The notes under the pieces: model-generated | Seen by the model: only the letters and a program-made list of their open reading frames with translations | What the model was told of the DNA's origin: nothing | Databases searched by the model: none | Part shown: piece after piece, positions 29,001 through 39,947 of the stretch | Layout: each line of letters begins with the position of its first letter | Numbering within the stretch: the stretch's first letter is position 1 | Made by a program: the position numbers and the translations under genes | DNA from: Streptomyces fumanus | GTDB lineage: Bacteria > Actinomycetota > Actinomycetes > Streptomycetales > Streptomycetaceae | Assembly (NCBI RefSeq): GCF_014655295.1 | Contig: NZ_BNBI01000003.1 | Location: forward strand, 485,463-549,462 | Direction of reading: 5' to 3' | DNA: 64,000 nt

Positions 29001-32000
29001 CAGGCCGCGCCAGTCGGCGGACTCCACCGGTACAGCGGCCCGGCGCTGCACCGCGAGCAGCGGCTCGGGAACGTCCTCCCACACCACCCGGGCGCGCAGC
29101 ACCGGGGTGCGGTCGGTGACCCGCTGCCAGGCGTCGGCCAGCACCGCCGGGTCGGGCACACCGTCCAGGACGAACGTCAACTGCTGGAAGTACACGCCGC
29201 GGTCGGCCTGAGAGAGCCGGTGGAAGAGCATGCCGGCCTGGGTGGGCGTGAGCGGGTGGACGTCCTCCAGGCCGGCCGGGTCCTCGCCCGCGATCCGGTC
29301 GACGTGGCTCTGGTCGAGCCGGGCCAGAGGGAAGTCGGAGGGGGTGCGTCCGGCGGCGCCGGGCCGGGCCGCGTGCCGGGCGAGCCCGGCCAGCGCGTCG
29401 GCGTAGCGTTCCGCGAGGTCCGCGACGGTCTCCTCCCGGTGCAGCCGGTCGGAGTAGAACCAGGTGAACTCCAGGCTGTCGCCGTCGAGGCGCCCCACCA
29501 CCTCCAGGGGGTGCGGGCGCGTCGAGGCGGGGTCGGCGTCCAGCTCCAGCGGGCGGGCCAGCCCGCGGAACAGGCCCTCCCCGGAGGTCTCGGACAGGCC
29601 GAACCGGCCGAGGTAGTTGAAGCTGATCTGCGCGCTGGTCGCCGGGAGCGGTGCGCCGTCGCGGCCCGGCAGGGTCAGCGCGCCGTGGCCGATGCCGTGC
29701 CGGGGCACCGCCCGCAGGTGCTCCTTGACCCGCTTGAGCACGCCGTCCCAGTCGTCCTCCGGCGGGACGGCCAGGGCGACGGGGTGGCGGGTGGTGAACC
29801 AGCCGACGGTGCGGCTGGTGTCGACGTCGGCGAACAGGTCCTCGCGGCCGTGCCCTTCGACGTCGACCAGGACCCGCTCCTGCCCGCTCCAGCCGCACAG
29901 CACCCGGCCGAGCGCGGCGAGCAGGACGTCGTTGGCCCGGGTGCGGTAGGTCTCCGGGAGGGTCCGCAGCAGCAGGTCGGTGTCCTCGGCGCCGATCCGC
30001 ACCGTCACCGCGCGCTGGGAGGCGTACGTGTTGGTGCCCTCCCGGTCGGTGGGCAGGGCCGCCGGGGCGCCCTCGGTCTGCCGGGTCCAGTACGCCTTCT
30101 CCGCGGCGAAGCCGCCGGCGGCGGTGTGCGCGGCCAGCCACTCGGCCCACTGCCGCAGCGGGGAGGACTTGCGGGGCAGCGCGGCCGCGCCGTCCCGGCC
30201 CTCGCGGCGGGCGCGGTAGGCGAGTTCGAGGTCTTCCAGGAGCAGGCGCCAGGAGACGCCGTCCACGACGAGATGGTGCACGGACAGGTGCAGGACGGGC
30301 GGCCGTCCGTCGCCCCGGTCGTGCAGGACGGCGCGCAGCAGCGGACCGCGGTCCAGGTCGTACCGGCCGAGGTGCGGGGCGTCGGTGTCCGGACCGGTGT
30401 GGCGGACGAGGCGGCAGCGCGCGGCCGGGCCGTCGATCAGCCACCGGACGCCCGATCCGTCGGCGAGGAAGCGGGACCGCAGCGCGTCGTGGTGGGCGAC
30501 CACGTCGTCCAGGGCGGCCTGCAGCGCGCTCTCGTCGACGTCGGCGGGCAGGTCCAGCGACAGCGTCTGGGCGAAGTGCCCGGCCCGCTCGGCGGCGCTG
30601 TCGAAGAGCCAGTGCTGGATGGGGGTCAGCGGCGCGGCGCCGGTGGCCTCGACGGGGGCGGCCGGGGCGGTTCGGCGCCGGCTGCCGGCCTCGTCGGCAC
30701 GGCGGGCCAGGGCGGCGAGCGTCTGGTGCTGGTAGAGGTCGCGCGAGCTGATCGTCAGGCCCGCCTGCCGGGCCTGGGCCACGACCTGGATGCTGAGGAT
30801 GGAGTCGCCGCCCAGCGCGAAGAAGTTGTCGTCCGCGCCGACCCGCTCCACCTGCAGGACGCCGGCCCAGATGGCGGCCAGGGTCCGTTCGGTGGTGGTG
30901 CGGGGCGCGACGTGGCGGGCGGCGCGCTCGGCGGGCGCCGGGTCGGGGAGCCGGGCGCGGTCCAGTTTGCCGTTGGGGTTGAGCGGCAGGGCGGGCAGCA
31001 CCACGACGGCCGACGGGACCATGTAGTCGGGCAGGGTCCGCCCGAGTGCCCGGCGGACCGCCTCGGGCTCCACCGTGGCGCCGGGGGCGGGGACGACGTA
31101 CCCGGCGAGGCGGCGGTGGCCGTCGCCGTCACGGACCGTGGCGGCGGCCTCGGCGACGCCCGCGCAGCCGCGCAGCGCCTCCTCGACCTCGCCGAGCTCT
31201 ATGCGGAAGCCGCGGACCTTGACCTGCTGGTCGACGCGGCCGAGGTACTCGAGCTGGCCGTCGGCGCTCCAGCGCACCAGGTCGCCCGTGCGGTACATGC
31301 GCTCCCCGGGAACGCCGAACGGGTCGGCGACGAAGCGGGCCGCGGTCAGGCCGGGGCGATGCAGGTACCCGCGCGCGAGCCCGCCGCCGCCGAGGTACAA
31401 CTCGCCGGTGACGCCCGGCGGCTGGGGGCGCAGCAGGTGGTCCAGGACGTAGGCGCGGGTGCGGGCGACGGGGCGCCCTATGGGCGGGGCCTGGTCGGGG
31501 ACGGTGCCGCCGGAGAACCAGGCCGTGGCGTAGACGGTGGCCTCGGTGGGGCCGTAGATGTTCGCCACCTCGGCCGCGGGCATGGCGTCGTGGATGTCGC
31601 GGACGGTGCGGGCGGGCAGCGCCTCTCCGGCCAGGACGACGGTGTCCGCCGCCAGGGCGCCGGCGCCGCCGAACACCCGGGACAGCGCGGACGGGACGCC
31701 GCTGAGCAGTCCGGCCCGGTGCGGGCCCGATCCGTCGGTGGGGGCGGGGAGGTCGGCCAGGGCCGTGAGGTCGGCGACGACTTCGACGCTGCCGCCGGCC
31801 AGCAGGGGGCACAGCAGCTCGAAGACGGACACGTCGAAGTTGAGGGAGGTGGAGGCGACGACGTGGGAGAAGCCGCGCTCGCCGAACGTCTCCCGGGCCC
31901 AGGCGGCCAGCGCGGCCACGCCGCGGTGGGGGACGACCACGCCCTTGGGCCGGCCGGTGGAGCCGGAGGTGTAGATGACGTAGGCCGGGTGGGACGGGTG

Positions 32001-35000
32001 CAGCGGCGCCGTGCGGTCGGCGTCGGTGAGGTCGGCGTCCGTGCGGTCGGCGTCGGCACCGGCCGGGTCCGCGAGGTCGGCCGCGGTGCCGGACGTGGTG
32101 CCGGCCAGGTTGGGTGCCACGTCCTCCAGCAGCAGCGGCTCGCAGTCCTCCGGCAGCGCGTGCGCGGTCTCCCGGGTGGCGAGGACGAGGGCGGGGGCCG
32201 CGTCGGTGAGCATGAAGCGGATGCGCTCGGCCGGGTAGGCGGGGTCGACCGGCAGGTAGCCGGCGCCCGACTTCAGGACGGCCCACAGCACCGGCAGCAG
32301 GCCGGCGGTGCGCGGCAGGCACAGCGCCACGAGGGACTCAGGACCCGCGCCGCGCGCCGCGAGCAGACGGGCGAGGCGGTTGGCGCGCCGGTTCAGACCG
32401 GCGTAGTCCAACCGGGCGTCGCCGCAGGTCACAGCGGTGCGGTCGGGCGTCCTGGCCACCTGCTCCTCGAACAGCGCGGGGAGCGTGGTGTCGGCGGCCG
32501 GGTCCGCGGCCGACGCGGGCGGGTTCCAGGAGTCCAGGAGCACGCGCCGCTCGTCGTCGGACAGCAGCGGGAGGTCGGCCAGGGTCCGCTGCGGGCCGTC
32601 CGCCATCCCTTCGAGCAGGTGGCGAAGTTGCCGGGCCATCCGGGCCACGGTCGCCGCGTCGAACAGGTCGGTGTTGTACTCGACCGTCAGCTCGTGTCCG
32701 CCGTCGGCGCGCGGCGCGAACTCCAGCACCAGGTCGAAGCGGGCGGCCGGGCGGGGCAGCGGGTGGTCCTCGATGCGCAGTCCGGCGGCGACCGGCGGCC
32801 GGGCGGGAGCCGCCTGCTGCACCACCAGCGCCTGCACCAGCGGGGTGCGGCTGGGGTCGCGGGGCGGGGCCAGCTCCTCCACCACCCGGTCGAAGGGCAC
32901 GCCGTCGTGCGCGAACGCGTCCAGCACGGTCGCGCGCATGCTCTGCACGAACCGGTCCACCGTGGCGGCGTCGTCGACCTCGCCGCGCAGCACGACGGTG
33001 TTGGCGAAGAAGCCGGTGACGTCCTCGAGTTCGCGGCGGTCCCGCCCGTTGGTGACGGTGCCGAACGCGACGTCCCGCTGACCCGAGTAGCGGGCGAACA
33101 GCACGGCCGCCGCCGCGGCGAACACCGTGAAGACGGTGGTGTCGCGGCCCGCAGCCAGTTGCCGCAGCCGGTCCGCCAAGTGGCGCGGTACGTCCTGGCG
33201 GTGGGCCGCGCCCGCGGTGGTGCGCACCGCGGGCCGCGGCCGGTCGGTGGGCAGGTCGAGCTGCTGGAGGCCGGCGAGGTGGCGTCTCCAGTAGGCGAGG
33301 TCGTCGGCGTGGGCGTCGGCGGAGTGCCGCCCGCGCTCCCACAGCGCGAAGTCCGGGTACTGCACCCCGGGTTCGGGCAGCCCGTCGGGGTCTCCCGCGG
33401 CCTCCGCGCGGTAGAGCGCGGCCAGGTCCCGGGTCAGGACGCCCACCGACCAGCCGTCGGTGACGATGTGGTGCTGGGCGAGCAGCAGGACGTGGTCACC
33501 GGCTGCCCGGCGGACGAGCAGCGCCCGGGTCAGGGGTCCGGTCGTCAGGTCGTGGGGCCGGCGCAGCTCCTCGGTCAGCAGGCGCGCGACGGCGCCGTCC
33601 CGCCGGTCGGCCGGCACGTGCCCGACGTCGGCGGTGCGCAACGGCAGGTCCGGCTCGGGGGCGACGCGTTGGACGCCCTGTCCGTCGACCGTGGCGAAGG
33701 TGGTGCGCAGGGAGGCGTGGCGGGCGGCGAGCCGGTACAGGGCGCGTTCCAGGGCCGGCGTGTCGAGGGGGCCGCGCAGGCGCAGCGCCACGCCGGTGTT
33801 GTACTCGGTGCCGCCGTCGGTGAGGTCGTCGAGGAACCACAGGCGCCGCTGGGCGCTGGAGAGCGGGACGGGCTCGGAGCGCGGGGCGGCGGGGATCGGC
33901 TCCGGCGGGGCGGCGGACGGCTCGGCGGTCAGCGGGGCGAGCGCGCCGACGGTCCGCGCGGTGAACACGTCGCGCAGGGTGAGCCGGGCGCCGGACGCCT
34001 CCCGGATGCGGGTCAGCACGCGGGCCGCGAGGATCGAGTCGCCGCCCAGGTCGAAGAAGTCGTCGTCGAGGCCGACGGTGTCGACGCCGAGGACGTCGGC
34101 CCAGATCGCGGCCAGGGTCCGTTCGCCGTCCGTGCGCGGGGCGACGTGCCGTTCGGCCGGCGCCGCGCCGGGGGCGGGCAGCGCCCTGAGGTCGATCTTG
34201 TTCTGCGGGGTGAGCGGCAGCGCGTCCAGCACGACGATCGCGGAGGGCACCATGTGCGCGGGCAGGGCGGCGGCGAGGGCGGCGCGCAGCCGGGCCGGCT
34301 CGGGTCCGCCGGCGGCGTCGGCGGGGGTGACGTAGCCGATGAGCCGGCCGCGGCCGGGCTCCTGGTCGCGGACCACGACGACGGCCTCGCGGACCTGCGG
34401 GTCCCGGGTCAGGGCGGCCTCGATCTCGCCGGGTTCGATGCGGAAGCCGCGGACCTTGACCTGCCGGTCGGCGCGGCCGAGGAACTCCAGCTCGCCGTCG
34501 TCGCGCCGGCGCACCCGGTCGCCGGTGCGGTAGAGCCGGGCGCCGGGCGGTCCGGCGGGGTGGGCGACGAAGCGTGCCGCGGTCAGTCCGGGCCGGTTGA
34601 GGTAGCCGCGGGCCAGTCCGTCGCCGCCCACGTAGAGTTCGCCCTCACCGCCGGCCGGCACCGGGCGCAGCGCCGCGTCCAGGACGTGGGCCTCGGTGCC
34701 GGGCAGGGGGCCGCCGATGGCGGGGGTACCGGTACCCGGGGCCAGGGGGCCGGTCCAGGTGGCGACGATGGTGGCCTCGGTCGGCCCGTAGGAGTTGATC
34801 ATGCGGCGGCCGGGGGCCCACCGGTCGACGAGGGCGGCCGGGCACGCCTCGGCCCCGACGATCAGGGTGCGCAGCGACGGCAGGCCGCCGAGCTCCGCCG
34901 GGTCGGGCAGGGTGGCGAGGGCGGCCGGCGGTATCAGGGTGTGGGTGATGCGGTGTTCGGCCAGGACGGCGGCGAGTTCGTCGCCCAGCCAGGGCCCGTG

Positions 35001-35717
35001 CGGCGGGACGACCAGGACGGCGCCGGACAGCACCGAGATGAACAGCTCCAGTACGGAGGCGTCGAAGCTCGGCGAGGAGAACTGCAGCACCCGGTCGCCG
35101 GGGCCGACGGCGTACCGCTCGGCGGCCGCCGCGGCGAACCCGGCGATGCCCCGGTGGGTGACGGTGACGCCCTTGGGGGTGCCGGTGGAGCCGGAGGTGA
35201 AGATGACGTACGCGGCGTGGTCGGGCCGCACCCCGCTGACGTCCGGGTCCGCGTCCGCGTCCGCCGGGTCCGGCTCCCCGCCTTCGCCGTCCAGCAGCGC
35301 GCGGACCCGGGCGAGGTCGTCCAGGACGACGGCGGGTACGGCGTCGGCGAGCATCAACTCCCGTCGTTCCGCCGGGTAGTCGGGGTCGACGGGGAGGAAG
35401 GCCGCCCCGGCGAGGGCCACGGCCAGCTCGGCGGCGATCAGTTCGATCGAGCGTGGCAGGACCAGGGCCACGGTCCGCTCCGGTCGGGCGCCGTGCGCGG
35501 CGAGGTGGGCGGCGAGCCGGCCGGCCTTGCGGGCGAGTTCCCCGTAGGACCAGGTGCGCCGGCCGTCGGTGACCGCGGGGGCGTCCGGGTCGCGCGTCAC
35601 CTGCCGGGTGAACAGCTCACCGAGCGGCACGTGACGGGCGGCGGCGTGAGCGGGGGCCGGCCGGACGGAGCCGGCCGGCGGAGGCGTGGCGGGGCGCTGG
35701 GCGTGCAGGTCCGTCAT
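17052..35717 (-). CDS. Non-ribosomal peptide synthetase, five modules (modules 1-5)
   Basis: 6,221-aa NRPS with order A-T / C-A-T-E / C-A-T-E / C-A-T-E / C-A-T. The chosen ATG gives MTDLHAQRP and is about 40 residues before the first adenylation core; an in-frame extension to 35963 is low-complexity Arg/Pro sequence and was rejected. A-domain TSGSTGxPKG loops lie near residues 173, 1250, 2760, 4280 and 5780; carrier GGDS serines near 555, 1632, 3143, 4660 and 6155; C-domain catalytic motifs near 750 (HHIVTDG), 2288 (DHLILDG), 3803 and 5315 (HHVLLDG); E-domain HHxxxDxxSW near 1815, 3333 and 4845, each with EGHGRE and NYLGR motifs. Starting with A-T and no acylating C domain, it should load a free amino acid. 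Three E domains predict D-residues at positions 2, 3 and 4. The C-terminus ([21 protein letters not shown]) is acidic and may dock onto the basic N-terminus of the next synthetase. No MbtH-like gene is in the window. Confidence 0.97.
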   Translation of the reverse strand: MTDLHAQRPATPPPAGSVRPAPAHAAARHVPLGELFTRQVTRDPDAPAVTDGRRTWSYGELARKAGRLAAHLAAHGARPERTVALVLPRSIELIAAELAVALAGAAFLPVDPDYPAERRELMLADAVPAVVLDDLARVRALLDGEGGEPDPADADADPDVSGVRPDHAAYVIFTSGSTGTPKGVTVTHRGIAGFAAAAAERYAVGPGDRVLQFSSPSFDASVLELFISVLSGAVLVVPPHGPWLGDELAAVLAEHRITHTLIPPAALATLPDPAELGGLPSLRTLIVGAEACPAALVDRWAPGRRMINSYGPTEATIVATWTGPLAPGTGTPAIGGPLPGTEAHVLDAALRPVPAGGEGELYVGGDGLARGYLNRPGLTAARFVAHPAGPPGARLYRTGDRVRRRDDGELEFLGRADRQVKVRGFRIEPGEIEAALTRDPQVREAVVVVRDQEPGRGRLIGYVTPADAAGGPEPARLRAALAAALPAHMVPSAIVVLDALPLTPQNKIDLRALPAPGAAPAERHVAPRTDGERTLAAIWADVLGVDTVGLDDDFFDLGGDSILAARVLTRIREASGARLTLRDVFTARTVGALAPLTAEPSAAPPEPIPAAPRSEPVPLSSAQRRLWFLDDLTDGGTEYNTGVALRLRGPLDTPALERALYRLAARHASLRTTFATVDGQGVQRVAPEPDLPLRTADVGHVPADRRDGAVARLLTEELRRPHDLTTGPLTRALLVRRAAGDHVLLLAQHHIVTDGWSVGVLTRDLAALYRAEAAGDPDGLPEPGVQYPDFALWERGRHSADAHADDLAYWRRHLAGLQQLDLPTDRPRPAVRTTAGAAHRQDVPRHLADRLRQLAAGRDTTVFTVFAAAAAVLFARYSGQRDVAFGTVTNGRDRRELEDVTGFFANTVVLRGEVDDAATVDRFVQSMRATVLDAFAHDGVPFDRVVEELAPPRDPSRTPLVQALVVQQAAPARPPVAAGLRIEDHPLPRPAARFDLVLEFAPRADGGHELTVEYNTDLFDAATVARMARQLRHLLEGMADGPQRTLADLPLLSDDERRVLLDSWNPPASAADPAADTTLPALFEEQVARTPDRTAVTCGDARLDYAGLNRRANRLARLLAARGAGPESLVALCLPRTAGLLPVLWAVLKSGAGYLPVDPAYPAERIRFMLTDAAPALVLATRETAHALPEDCEPLLLEDVAPNLAGTTSGTAADLADPAGADADRTDADLTDADRTAPLHPSHPAYVIYTSGSTGRPKGVVVPHRGVAALAAWARETFGERGFSHVVASTSLNFDVSVFELLCPLLAGGSVEVVADLTALADLPAPTDGSGPHRAGLLSGVPSALSRVFGGAGALAADTVVLAGEALPARTVRDIHDAMPAAEVANIYGPTEATVYATAWFSGGTVPDQAPPIGRPVARTRAYVLDHLLRPQPPGVTGELYLGGGGLARGYLHRPGLTAARFVADPFGVPGERMYRTGDLVRWSADGQLEYLGRVDQQVKVRGFRIELGEVEEALRGCAGVAEAAATVRDGDGHRRLAGYVVPAPGATVEPEAVRRALGRTLPDYMVPSAVVVLPALPLNPNGKLDRARLPDPAPAERAARHVAPRTTTERTLAAIWAGVLQVERVGADDNFFALGGDSILSIQVVAQARQAGLTISSRDLYQHQTLAALARRADEAGSRRRTAPAAPVEATGAAPLTPIQHWLFDSAAERAGHFAQTLSLDLPADVDESALQAALDDVVAHHDALRSRFLADGSGVRWLIDGPAARCRLVRHTGPDTDAPHLGRYDLDRGPLLRAVLHDRGDGRPPVLHLSVHHLVVDGVSWRLLLEDLELAYRARREGRDGAAALPRKSSPLRQWAEWLAAHTAAGGFAAEKAYWTRQTEGAPAALPTDREGTNTYASQRAVTVRIGAEDTDLLLRTLPETYRTRANDVLLAALGRVLCGWSGQERVLVDVEGHGREDLFADVDTSRTVGWFTTRHPVALAVPPEDDWDGVLKRVKEHLRAVPRHGIGHGALTLPGRDGAPLPATSAQISFNYLGRFGLSETSGEGLFRGLARPLELDADPASTRPHPLEVVGRLDGDSLEFTWFYSDRLHREETVADLAERYADALAGLARHAARPGAAGRTPSDFPLARLDQSHVDRIAGEDPAGLEDVHPLTPTQAGMLFHRLSQADRGVYFQQLTFVLDGVPDPAVLADAWQRVTDRTPVLRARVVWEDVPEPLLAVQRRAAVPVESADWRGLTAAEQDERLRDLLDRDRARGVDLTRAPLQRLVLARVSDGAVRVVWSFDHLILDGWSLFQVLSDVFACHAGLSGAAPLVLPERRPFRDYVAWLREHTEAAEGERHWRARLNGLAETTALPFDREPRESHRAESTAAVRVTLPEAVTKSLLDVARTAGLTVNTLVQGAWAVLMSRQAGRDEVVFGTTVSGRPPELPGADAITGLFIATLPSRVRVPRDEPLLTWLARLQQEQSEDRRHDHVPLHRMTAYTDLPERAALFDSIVVFENYPVDDDLAAAHGLRLTGLEGIETTNYPLSLVAYPGTELALRLGYDPDLFDAATVERMAEYLTVLLENFAAAPRSVPARLSLLTDARREQVLRTWNDTATDAPVTTTADLFAAQVERTPDAVALLAGDERLTYRDLDTRASALAGRLAALGVRPEVAVGVLMDRSTALVVAQLALSRLGGVYVPLDGRAPADRLRTMLAEAGAGLLLTDAEWQATAADLLPEGHVLRPDLDTGGPTADLATVPRVHPDNVQYLMFTSGSTGNPKGVAARQRDVATLALDRAFAHHDRVLVHSPHAFDASTYELWVPLLRGGTAVLAPPGELDAAAVRHAITEQGVSSVFLTIGLFRLFAQEDPACLSGAREVWTGGEAVPGAAVRRVLDACPDLTVVDVYGPTETTAFATRRPFRAGDTLPAALPIGRPLDDTRAYVLDGALQPQPPGVPGELYLAGAGLARGYIGRPGATAARYLPDPYGPPGGRMYRTGDIVRWSADGDLHFVGRADDQIKIRGFRVEPAEIEARLTAHPAVAEAVVSVSRHEGRKRLVAHLVPAPGATVPPTAELRAHVAAELPDYMVPAAFVPLAELPLTTNGKVDRRRLPAPEWSAAADTAYRAPRTEAEQVLAGIWADLLGVERVGLDDHFFMLGGDSIVSIQVVSRARTAGLALTPRDLFRHPTLAALAAASTGAAATVAGTGTVAGEVPLTPIQHWFLDAAPPRPEYFNQSVVVETGEDVDPGALRTALAALWTHHDALRARFTRTADGTWRQEYTAADAGVPELLRTHDLSGQDAGAAAGAEARLTHEAHTGFRLDTGPLLAARLFTGGGRPPRLLLTAHHLIVDGVSWRVLLEDLETAYRQAKDGEPVRLPQRTTSVREWVRRLTARTGEAGLAAQRAHWADVSRHCAAPLPVDLDGGNTAADLRAVTVRLDRRRTEDLLRKVPGVYRTRVDDVLLTALGRVLADWTGRSTVAVGLEGHGREDQQFDDLDLSRTVGWFTSLFPVALDLPDGDWGAALKAVKEQLRAVPDRGIGYGALRHLAGDERLAGAPLPGISFNYLGRFDWSAADAELVRAVPGGLDGAEDPGAPRPHLLDVVARVEDDELEITWHYSGGRHREETVASLAGGMLRSLEEIVAHCATPRAGGRTPSDFPLARLDQAAVDRVVGDGRGVEDVYPLTPMQAGMLFHSLMDPQGRTYVNQVQVVLHGVTDPHALAGAWQDTADANAILRTRLVWQETAEPLQVVEKRAAVPVTHHDWTGRTPEWCARETEALLAADREAGIDLGAAPLMRLALIRLAPDRVRMVWTFHHVLLDGWSAAQVFDEVCERYAARTAGRRPRVPDRARFARYLEWLAAQDTAGAERHWRDTLAGFAVPTELPRDRRSAGTHGASSSGTVRVALGKEVSARLRDTAQRAGLTVNTVLQGAWGLLLHHYGGGDDVVFGTTVSGRPAELPGVTSMVGLFINTLPTRLRVDRRRPLLEWLRELQAAQSESRRHDFVSLAQLQSWSEVPGGTGLFDSIVVFENYPFDAGALARHGLAVEQERDVEPTSYALSVVVAPGDDVTVSLDYDPAAFDAATVEGIGASLRTLLTQFAADADRDLAELTPLEPADGRRLLDRLAGPGARLPRRTLPDAFADQVARTPDEPAVLHGTEELTYRQLDERANRLARLLIGAGAGPERFVALALPRTADLVVALLAVLKSGAAYLPVDPGYPAERIAFLFEDVRPDAVITSAETSAQLPEGPYTRITLDDPDWTARLAAASATPVGDGERRGRLLPDHPAYVIHTSGSTGRPKGVVVPHASVVALTDWAAAEFSGRGLAHVVASTSLNFDVSVFEIFSPLLAGGRVEVVRDLLALAERSGPWRAGLLSAVPSALGRLLAEDTVRVGADTVVLAGEALPARAVQQVRAAVPGCRVMNIYGPTEATVYATAFTCDPADPDRVPPIGRPVGGARAYVLDARMRPVPVGAPGELYLAGTGVARGYLNRPGLTAGRFLADPFGPPGSRMYRTGDLVRWSADGDLLYLGRSDDQVKVRGFRIELGELEAALARHPQVAAAAARVVEHDGHKRLVGYAVPRAGDLPAPAELRAFLARTLPDHLVPAAVVPLERLPLGATGKLDRRALPEPVWSAAVTPQDTRPPSTATEQALAAIWAQVLGVPEVGASDNYFALGGDSILGIQIVSAARRAGLILTPRHLFAHQTIAELAAAVDTAPAGPATATADQGPVVGDVPLTPVQHWLFDTLTGDPAHFTQAVSFEVAPDTDEALLRATLAAVLEQHDALRMRYEPSGDGRWRQVGTPPGTAPHLEVHRAPREPADVAAGLCSAFDLADGPLLKAALCHRDGGRPAVLLLAAHHLVVDAVSWRVILEDLEAAHRALSAGGTPDLGAKTTSFRDWARRLAAYTADGGFDDEVAHWSALRPTGLPADLAGANTAADEETVTVGLGAEETRRLLKEVPDAYRTRVNDVLLTALGRVLARWTRQDRVVVALEGHGREDLFDGVDLSRTVGWFTTMFPVGLDVPRDADLGTALKTVKENLRAVPRGGVGYGALRHLHPTAGAGLPALPQIAFNYLGRQDRNAGGDGLLRAPHEGLTGGMDRSAERPHLIDVLGRVTDQRLEFTWSYSRGVHRPETVARLAEETAEELRRIVAHCAEPGAGGRTPSDFPLAALDQAAVDRLVGDGHAVTDVYPLTPTQTGMVVHGMDEPGEGLYVEQITFVADGVRDPALLADAWQHVVDATPVLRTAVALTGVPVPLQTVHRHVPLPVTRLDWSGLDPAEREGALRRLLDEDRAHGIDLGRPPLLRVTLIRIGPDEVRVVWTFHHVLLDGWSVFHVLSDVLQAHAALAAGTEPRLPARRPFADYAAWLAGRDGAAAEEHWKTALAGYAVPTPLPYDRRPAPGAAARSGTWLSQRLDAAGTARLTDFARRHRLTLNTLVQGAWALLLARSGGGRDVCFGTTVSGRPADLAGADTITGLFITTLPARVTVDESAPCPAWLRALQAARAEDRRFDHVPLTDLHQWSDVPAGTPLFDSLLVFENYPVGDATAGAHGVRVHGLDAREATNYPLTVVISPGDELTVELGHDPRYFDEATAEALAARLMHTLTALAASGDEEPLRTVDVLPPAERHRLLHGPARPQQAPPPPATLPALIEAAVDRWPGEPALDTGESTLTFAQAEARANRLAHRLIARGAGPGDIVALVLPRSADMVLAQLAVAKAGAAFLPVDPGYPAERVALMLRDARPAVTLTAEEVAGLLAAPPDGTPDHRPADPDRVRPLHLDDPAYVIYTSGSTGTPKGVVVTHRGLAAFAAAEAAHYQVGAGDRVLAFATPSFDASVLELCMSLPHGAALVVPPPGPLLGDELAGVLRDARITHTLLPPAALATLPPDTPGTLPDLHTLIVGADACRAELVARWAPHHRMINSYGPTEATVVATWSDPLAPDGEAPPVGRALPATAAYVLDAHLHPVPDGVPGELWLAGPALARGYLHRPGLTATRFTADPFGPPGARMYRTGDLVRRDARGELHYLGRTDHQLKLRGHRIEAGEVEATLVRHPAVLDAVVSVREDEPGLPRLVAHVLVAPGAEPPTGADLRALAARTLPGPMVPSAFVPMDRFPLTENGKTDRSALPAPAPETRQPDAAHVPPRTPTEEAVAAMWEEVLETTVGAEDDFFALGGDSLRALFIASCANDTFGVHLTPRDVLVGRTVAALADLVEEQVLSELEDAARGDSDHEER

Positions 35718-36145
35718 CGGGGTGCAGTCCTTCGGGCGGTGGCGGCGCGCGGGCCCGCCGCGCCGCTCCACGGCGGCCCGTGGGCACACCGGAGCGGGGC
35801 GGGAGTCCTTGCGTACGGGGCGGGTGCGGGTGCGGGGCGCGACCGGGCCGTGCCGGTGCCGCGCGATCGGACGGTGCGGGTCCGGGCGTGCGGTCGGACG
35901 GTGCCGGCCGGCGGTCGGCCGGGGTGCACCGGCGCGCGACAGGTCGGCGTGGGTCGCGCGCACGGCTCGTCGGCGTCGTCCGCGCGCACGGTCGGTCGGC
36001 GTCGATCGCGCGCACGGGGGACGTCGCGGGGCCCGGTGTTCGGCTCGTCGGTGCCGGGGGCGGGCGGCGGGTCGGCGCCTGGGCGGCGCGCGGTCGGCCG
36101 GTGCCGGTACGGCGGGTGATCAGCCGATGCCGGTGCGGCGCGCGG
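35718..36145. other. Repeat-rich 428-bp spacer inside the NRPS operon
   Basis: This gap between the thioesterase-like gene and the first synthetase is long for an otherwise compact minus-strand gene set. It holds no convincing gene: open frames in it translate to Arg/Pro/Ala-rich repeats. Imperfect direct repeats with a step of about 26 bases fill much of it. A ribosome-binding site is not obvious beyond purine-rich bases just upstream of the synthetase ATG. Confidence 0.7.
35943..36020. repeat. Tandem 26-bp repeat, three copies
   Basis: Units starting with GTCGGCGT occur at 35943, 35969 and 35995, each followed by a CGCGCGCACGG block: an exact 26-base step. On the minus strand the array lies upstream of the large synthetase gene. 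Related 26-base units reappear at 36083-36175. Confidence 0.75.
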
Positions 36146-36175
36146 TCAGCCGGTGCTTATTCGGCGCGCGGTGCG
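36083..36175. repeat. Degenerate 26-bp repeats running into the 3' end of the thioesterase-like gene
   Basis: GCGGCGCGCGGTC-GCCGGTGC units start at 36083 and 36135, with weaker copies at 36109 and 36161, keeping the 26-base step. The last units overlap the final codons (stop at 36146) of the PBP-like gene, so the repeat extends into coding sequence. Confidence 0.6.
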
Positions 36176-37501
36176 CCCGGATATCTGCAGGCGGTCGATG
36201 GCCCCGGTGACCGGGTCGCGGTGGAAGCGGCCGCCCGGTTCGAGCCGGTCGGTGGAGGGGTCGACCAGGTCGCAGGACAGGTCCGCGTAGCACACCAGCG
36301 GCAAGGGGTAGTCGCCGTCGACGGACAGGGTCGGCTTGCCGTCCCCGTCGGGCTTGACCTTGTACTCGATGCCCCCGTTGCGGTACGTCCCGGCGCAGTC
36401 CGGGAGGGTCACGGCGGGTCCGCGGCGGGTGTCGGCGGACGGGCCGGTGGGCACGCGGACGCCGGTGACCCGGGTGAGTTCCGCGGCCAGGTCGCGCCAC
36501 AGGGCGGTGGCGGCGCCGGCGTTGCCGGTGAAGGCGACGACGGTGCCGCTGTCGGCGTCGGCCCGCAGGTGGCAGGAGGTGCCCTGCGCGTTGCCGTCGT
36601 GGCCCCACCACGTGCGGCCGCCCTGCTCGAAGAGGGCGAGGCCCAGGCCCCAGGAGTCCGCCAGCGCACCGGCGTCGGCGGCCGGTTCGGGCCGGCGCAT
36701 CCGGTCGGCGACGGCGGCCGGCAGCGCGGTCGATCGGCCGATCAGGGCTCTGCCCAGCGTGACCAGGTCCTCGGCGCTCGCCAGCAGGGCTCCGGCCGGG
36801 GCCTCCACCGGGGCGAGGTTCTGGTGGGCCGGGCGCACCAGGCCGGTCGCCGTGTTGAGGGCGTGGCCGCTGGCGAGCGGCCGCGCGGGGGCGGTGTCAC
36901 CCAGGAAGGCGGGGACGATGTCCAGGGGTTCCAGGACGAGTGCCGTCACCGCTTCCTGCCAGGTCATGCCCGTCACTTCGGACAGAATGCGGCCGGCGGC
37001 GACGTAACCGGCGTTGGAGTACGAGAACCCGGTGCCCGGGGCGAAGAGGGCGTTCCGGGCGGTCCAGACCGTCGAGAGGTAGCGGGCGGCGGTGGTGCCG
37101 ACGGCGCTGTCGGAGTCGGGGCCGGTGGGGAGGCCGGCGGTGTGACTCAACAGGTGACGGACCGTCACGTCGGGAAGCTCGCCCGGCAAGTCGGGCAGCA
37201 GGTCGCTGACGGGCTCGTCCAGGTCGATGTCGCCGTCGTCGGCGAGGAGCAGGACGGCCGTGGCGGTGGCGACCTTGGTGACGGAGCCCAGGGGGACGGC
37301 GGTCCGCGCGGTGAACGGGGTGTTCGCCAGCGCGTCGGCCGTGCCGGTGTGCAGGCTGAGGAGGTGGGTTCCGGTGTGGACGGCGAGTTGGGCGCCGGGC
37401 ACACGGTGGATGCGCGCGAGGGAGTCGAGGTGACTGCGCAACTCGTCGGGTGAGGGGGTCGATGGCCGGTCGGTGGCCGGCGCGGCGGTCGAGTAGGGCA
37501 T
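36146..37501 (-). CDS. PBP-type (SurE-like) stand-alone thioesterase/peptide cyclase
   Basis: 451 aa of the serine beta-lactamase / class C PBP fold. Catalytic motifs: S73-V-T-K76 (SxxK), Y161-S-N163 (YxN) and H301-D-G303 in WWGHDGNAQG. HxG instead of KTG, together with a ~90-residue C-terminal extension (YRNGGIEYKV onward, lipocalin-like in size and position), matches the PBP-type thioesterases known from surugamide, desotamide and mannopeptimycin clusters. Those enzymes take a peptide with a C-terminal D-residue from the last carrier domain and cyclise it through its N-terminal amine. No signal peptide or transmembrane segment is visible, arguing against a secreted beta-lactamase or DD-carboxypeptidase. 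It lies directly upstream of, and co-directional with, the NRPS genes, which lack a visible thioesterase. ATG 37501 is preceded by AGGAG ten bases upstream. The alternative is a resistance esterase or ordinary serine hydrolase, judged less likely. Confidence 0.88.
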   Translation of the reverse strand: MPYSTAAPATDRPSTPSPDELRSHLDSLARIHRVPGAQLAVHTGTHLLSLHTGTADALANTPFTARTAVPLGSVTKVATATAVLLLADDGDIDLDEPVSDLLPDLPGELPDVTVRHLLSHTAGLPTGPDSDSAVGTTAARYLSTVWTARNALFAPGTGFSYSNAGYVAAGRILSEVTGMTWQEAVTALVLEPLDIVPAFLGDTAPARPLASGHALNTATGLVRPAHQNLAPVEAPAGALLASAEDLVTLGRALIGRSTALPAAVADRMRRPEPAADAGALADSWGLGLALFEQGGRTWWGHDGNAQGTSCHLRADADSGTVVAFTGNAGAATALWRDLAAELTRVTGVRVPTGPSADTRRGPAVTLPDCAGTYRNGGIEYKVKPDGDGKPTLSVDGDYPLPLVCYADLSCDLVDPSTDRLEPGGRFHRDPVTGAIDRLQISGRTARRISTG

Positions 37502-37588
37502 GGGGACGTCACTCCTGGTGAGAGCGGGTGCGGGTGAGCGGACGCGCCGGCCCGCGGTGAGCGGTGCGGGGGTGCGCGTCGACGTGCT

Positions 37589-38797
37589 TTACGGCCTGGT
37601 GACGACGATCGGCAGGTGGCGCACGCCGACGATGACGGCCGGGTTCTGGTACGTCACGTCGTCGTACGAGGGCACCGCGATGGTGGGGAAACGATCCATC
37701 ATCATCTGCAGGGCGATACGGGCTTCCAGCCGGGCCAGAGGGGCGCCGAAACAGAAGTGGATGCCGTGCCCGAAGGTCAGATGGGGGTTGGGATCGCGGG
37801 CCGGGTCGAAGACGTCCGGCGAGGTGAAGCGGGAGGGGTCGCGGTTGGCGGCCCCCAGGTGGACCATCAGCAGGGTGTCGGCCGGGATCTCGTGGCCGCC
37901 GAGTTCGACGGTGCGGGTGGTGCGCCGGCCCAGCTCGGGGAAGGGCGGGAGCCAGCGCAGGACCTCCTCCACGGCGACGGGCACCCGGGCCGGGTCCTGC
38001 CGCAGCGCGGCGAGCGTGCCGGGGTGGCGGTCGAAGGTGACCACGGCGTTGCCGAGCAGCGCGGTGGTGGTGATGTGCCCGGCGACCAGCAGCAGGGCCA
38101 CGAAGCCGACGATCTCCTGGTCCTCCAGGCGCGTCCCGTCGACCTCGGCGGACAGGAGTCTGCTGGTCAGGTCGTCACCGGGGTCGGCACGGCGCCGGCG
38201 TATGTGGTCCAGCACGTAGCCGTTCATCTCGCGCACGGTCGGGGCGATGGCCTCCAGCGCCTTCTCCAGGTCGGCCATGTCGAGGCTGTCGCCGAGCTGG
38301 TCGCCGCCGAAGAGGGTCGCGGCCCACTCCTGGAACAGCCGGTGGTCCTCGGCGGGGACACCGAGGAGTTCGGCGATCACGATGATCGGCAGGGGGTAGG
38401 CGAGGGTGTCGACCAGGTCGAAGCGGTCGCGGTCGGCGACACCGTCGAACAGCCGGGCGCAGATGGCCTCGATGCGCGGCGCGAGTCCGTGGACCACGCG
38501 CGGGGTGAATGCCTGGCTCACCAGGGTGCGGAGCTTGCGGTGCTCCGGCGGGTCCATCCCGACGAAGTTGCCCTGGGTGAAGGTCTCGAAGTCCTCCTGG
38601 GTCGGGGCGATCGGCGTCATGTCGGAGGAGTACGTCGCCGGGTCCGACAGGATCGCCGCGACGCCCTGGTGGTCCACGACGTGCCACTGCCGCCGTTCCT
38701 CGTCGTACGTCACGGGCCCCGCGTCGCGTAAGGACCGCCATCTTCCGGGTAAGGCGTCAAGGGGCGATTCGGCCCCGGGCAGTTGTGTGCTTGTCAC
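37589..38797 (-). CDS. Cytochrome P450 monooxygenase of the NRPS cluster
   Basis: 402-aa soluble bacterial P450. The GTG start at 38797 (VTSTQLPGAE) has an AAGGAG box seven bases upstream; in-frame upstream sequence is low complexity and was excluded. Landmarks: I-helix LLLVAGHITTTALLGNAV, K-helix EEVLRW (ExxR), and the haem ligand loop FGHGIHFCFGAPLAR with Cys near residue 349. The usual acid in the I-helix (A/G-G-x-D/E-T) is Ile here, while the following threonines remain. It is the most upstream gene of the minus-strand group, 87 bases before the thioesterase-like gene, so it probably tailors the peptide or a carrier-bound amino acid (hydroxylation or cross-linking). Substrate cannot be read from sequence. 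Ferredoxin and reductase partners are not in the window. Confidence 0.93.
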   Translation of the reverse strand: MTSTQLPGAESPLDALPGRWRSLRDAGPVTYDEERRQWHVVDHQGVAAILSDPATYSSDMTPIAPTQEDFETFTQGNFVGMDPPEHRKLRTLVSQAFTPRVVHGLAPRIEAICARLFDGVADRDRFDLVDTLAYPLPIIVIAELLGVPAEDHRLFQEWAATLFGGDQLGDSLDMADLEKALEAIAPTVREMNGYVLDHIRRRRADPGDDLTSRLLSAEVDGTRLEDQEIVGFVALLLVAGHITTTALLGNAVVTFDRHPGTLAALRQDPARVPVAVEEVLRWLPPFPELGRRTTRTVELGGHEIPADTLLMVHLGAANRDPSRFTSPDVFDPARDPNPHLTFGHGIHFCFGAPLARLEARIALQMMMDRFPTIAVPSYDDVTYQNPAVIVGVRHLPIVVTRP

Positions 38798-39947
38798 CGT
38801 TTCTCCTTGGATGAGGACGCGCGGGCCCGGCGGTGGGCCACCGGCGGTGCCGTGTGGTCGGCCGCGGGCAGCGTGGCCGTCACGGTCACGGCCGTCGGGC
38901 GGTGGCCCCGCGGGGTGGTGTCGCTCCGTGCCAGGTGGCCGGTGCGTGGCCCGGCCGGGTCGGCCGGCTGCGGGCGGCGGCCGGTCAGCCGCCCGGACGT
39001 GGCCGGTCCGGCCGGTCAGCGGACCTGGGGGCGGAACGGGGACGGCGGGGCGGCGGTCGCGAGCGGGCCGGACGCCCGCCGGGCGGCGGACCGACCCGCA
39101 CGTGCGCGGCCCGGCACCCTGCGGCCAGGACACCTTGCAGACACCACTACGTCCCCCCAGTGATCTCTCACGCGCAGCGGCTCTGCGCGGACTCCCCTGT
39201 CTCACGTCGTACGAGTGAAGAATGCGCTTCGACACAGTTCGTCCGGGCCGAGTGCGCTCACAGTTTTCACGTTGGGTCACCGGAAGGCAACCCCTCGAGA
39301 TCGAAGGGGGTGGCCGTTCAGCAACCCGCCAATGACCGCGTGTATCCCGCCGTTTCACACTCAAACCCGGGGTGTGGCAGAAAAATCGGCGCGCGTCCAG
39401 ACTCCCCGTGTACCACCTCCCCGAGCCGCCGTCCGGGTCGCACGACGGCCGCCGGAGGGCCCACCGACTCGGCCGGATCGAGGGATTGACAGCGCTGCCG
39501 TCCGCCGCCGCCTGCCCTGCCCGGGCAGGTCACTTCCCACCGGAGCGCGGGCTGCGGAGCCTCTCCGGGTAGCACCGGGAGGAGGTGCCGACAGCGGCCC
39601 GGACGGCCGCTTGCTTGTCAACGAGCGCTTCACTGCGCGCTGCTGGGGAACCGTCACCGGGAACGGACGAATCCCCAGGCGCACGCGGCTGCCGGCGAAT
39701 CAGCGGCGCCTCTCCGGCTCATGTCGATACACATATCCGCATCCGCCGACATTCGCCCGCTTTCCTGCTGCCCGAAGGTGTCAGCGGACGCGCATTTTTT
39801 TCCGCCAGATGATGTAGCCGAGGATCATGTCCTCCTGCGGCCGCACTGCAGCGTCCCGTCCAACTCCGGGTAGCACAAGGCGGGGAGCCGGGTTCGGCGC
39901 GGCGGAGTAGACGCTGCTGGTCGGCCTGGAGACCCCCGCGAACGTTG
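38798..39947. other. 1.15-kb region without a convincing gene, upstream of the NRPS group
   Basis: Open frames here lack codon bias, homologous motifs and usable ribosome-binding sites. From about 39200 to 39830 base composition is less GC-rich than elsewhere (runs such as ACACATATCC and CATTTTTTTCC). It probably contains the promoter of the P450/NRPS unit near its left side, but no consensus promoter is obvious. A weak hairpin sits at 39289-39309. A 15-codon frame at 39828-39781 on the minus strand is too weak to call. Confidence 0.6.

Noticed and set aside
36146..37501. Calling the serine hydrolase a beta-lactamase resistance gene
   Set aside because: No signal peptide, HxG instead of KTG, a C-terminal extension, and position in the NRPS group favour a PBP-type thioesterase.
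39781..39828. 15-codon minus-strand frame MILGYIIWRKKMRVR with AGGAGG close upstream
   Set aside because: Spacing of two bases from AGGAGG to ATG is too short and nothing else supports a gene.
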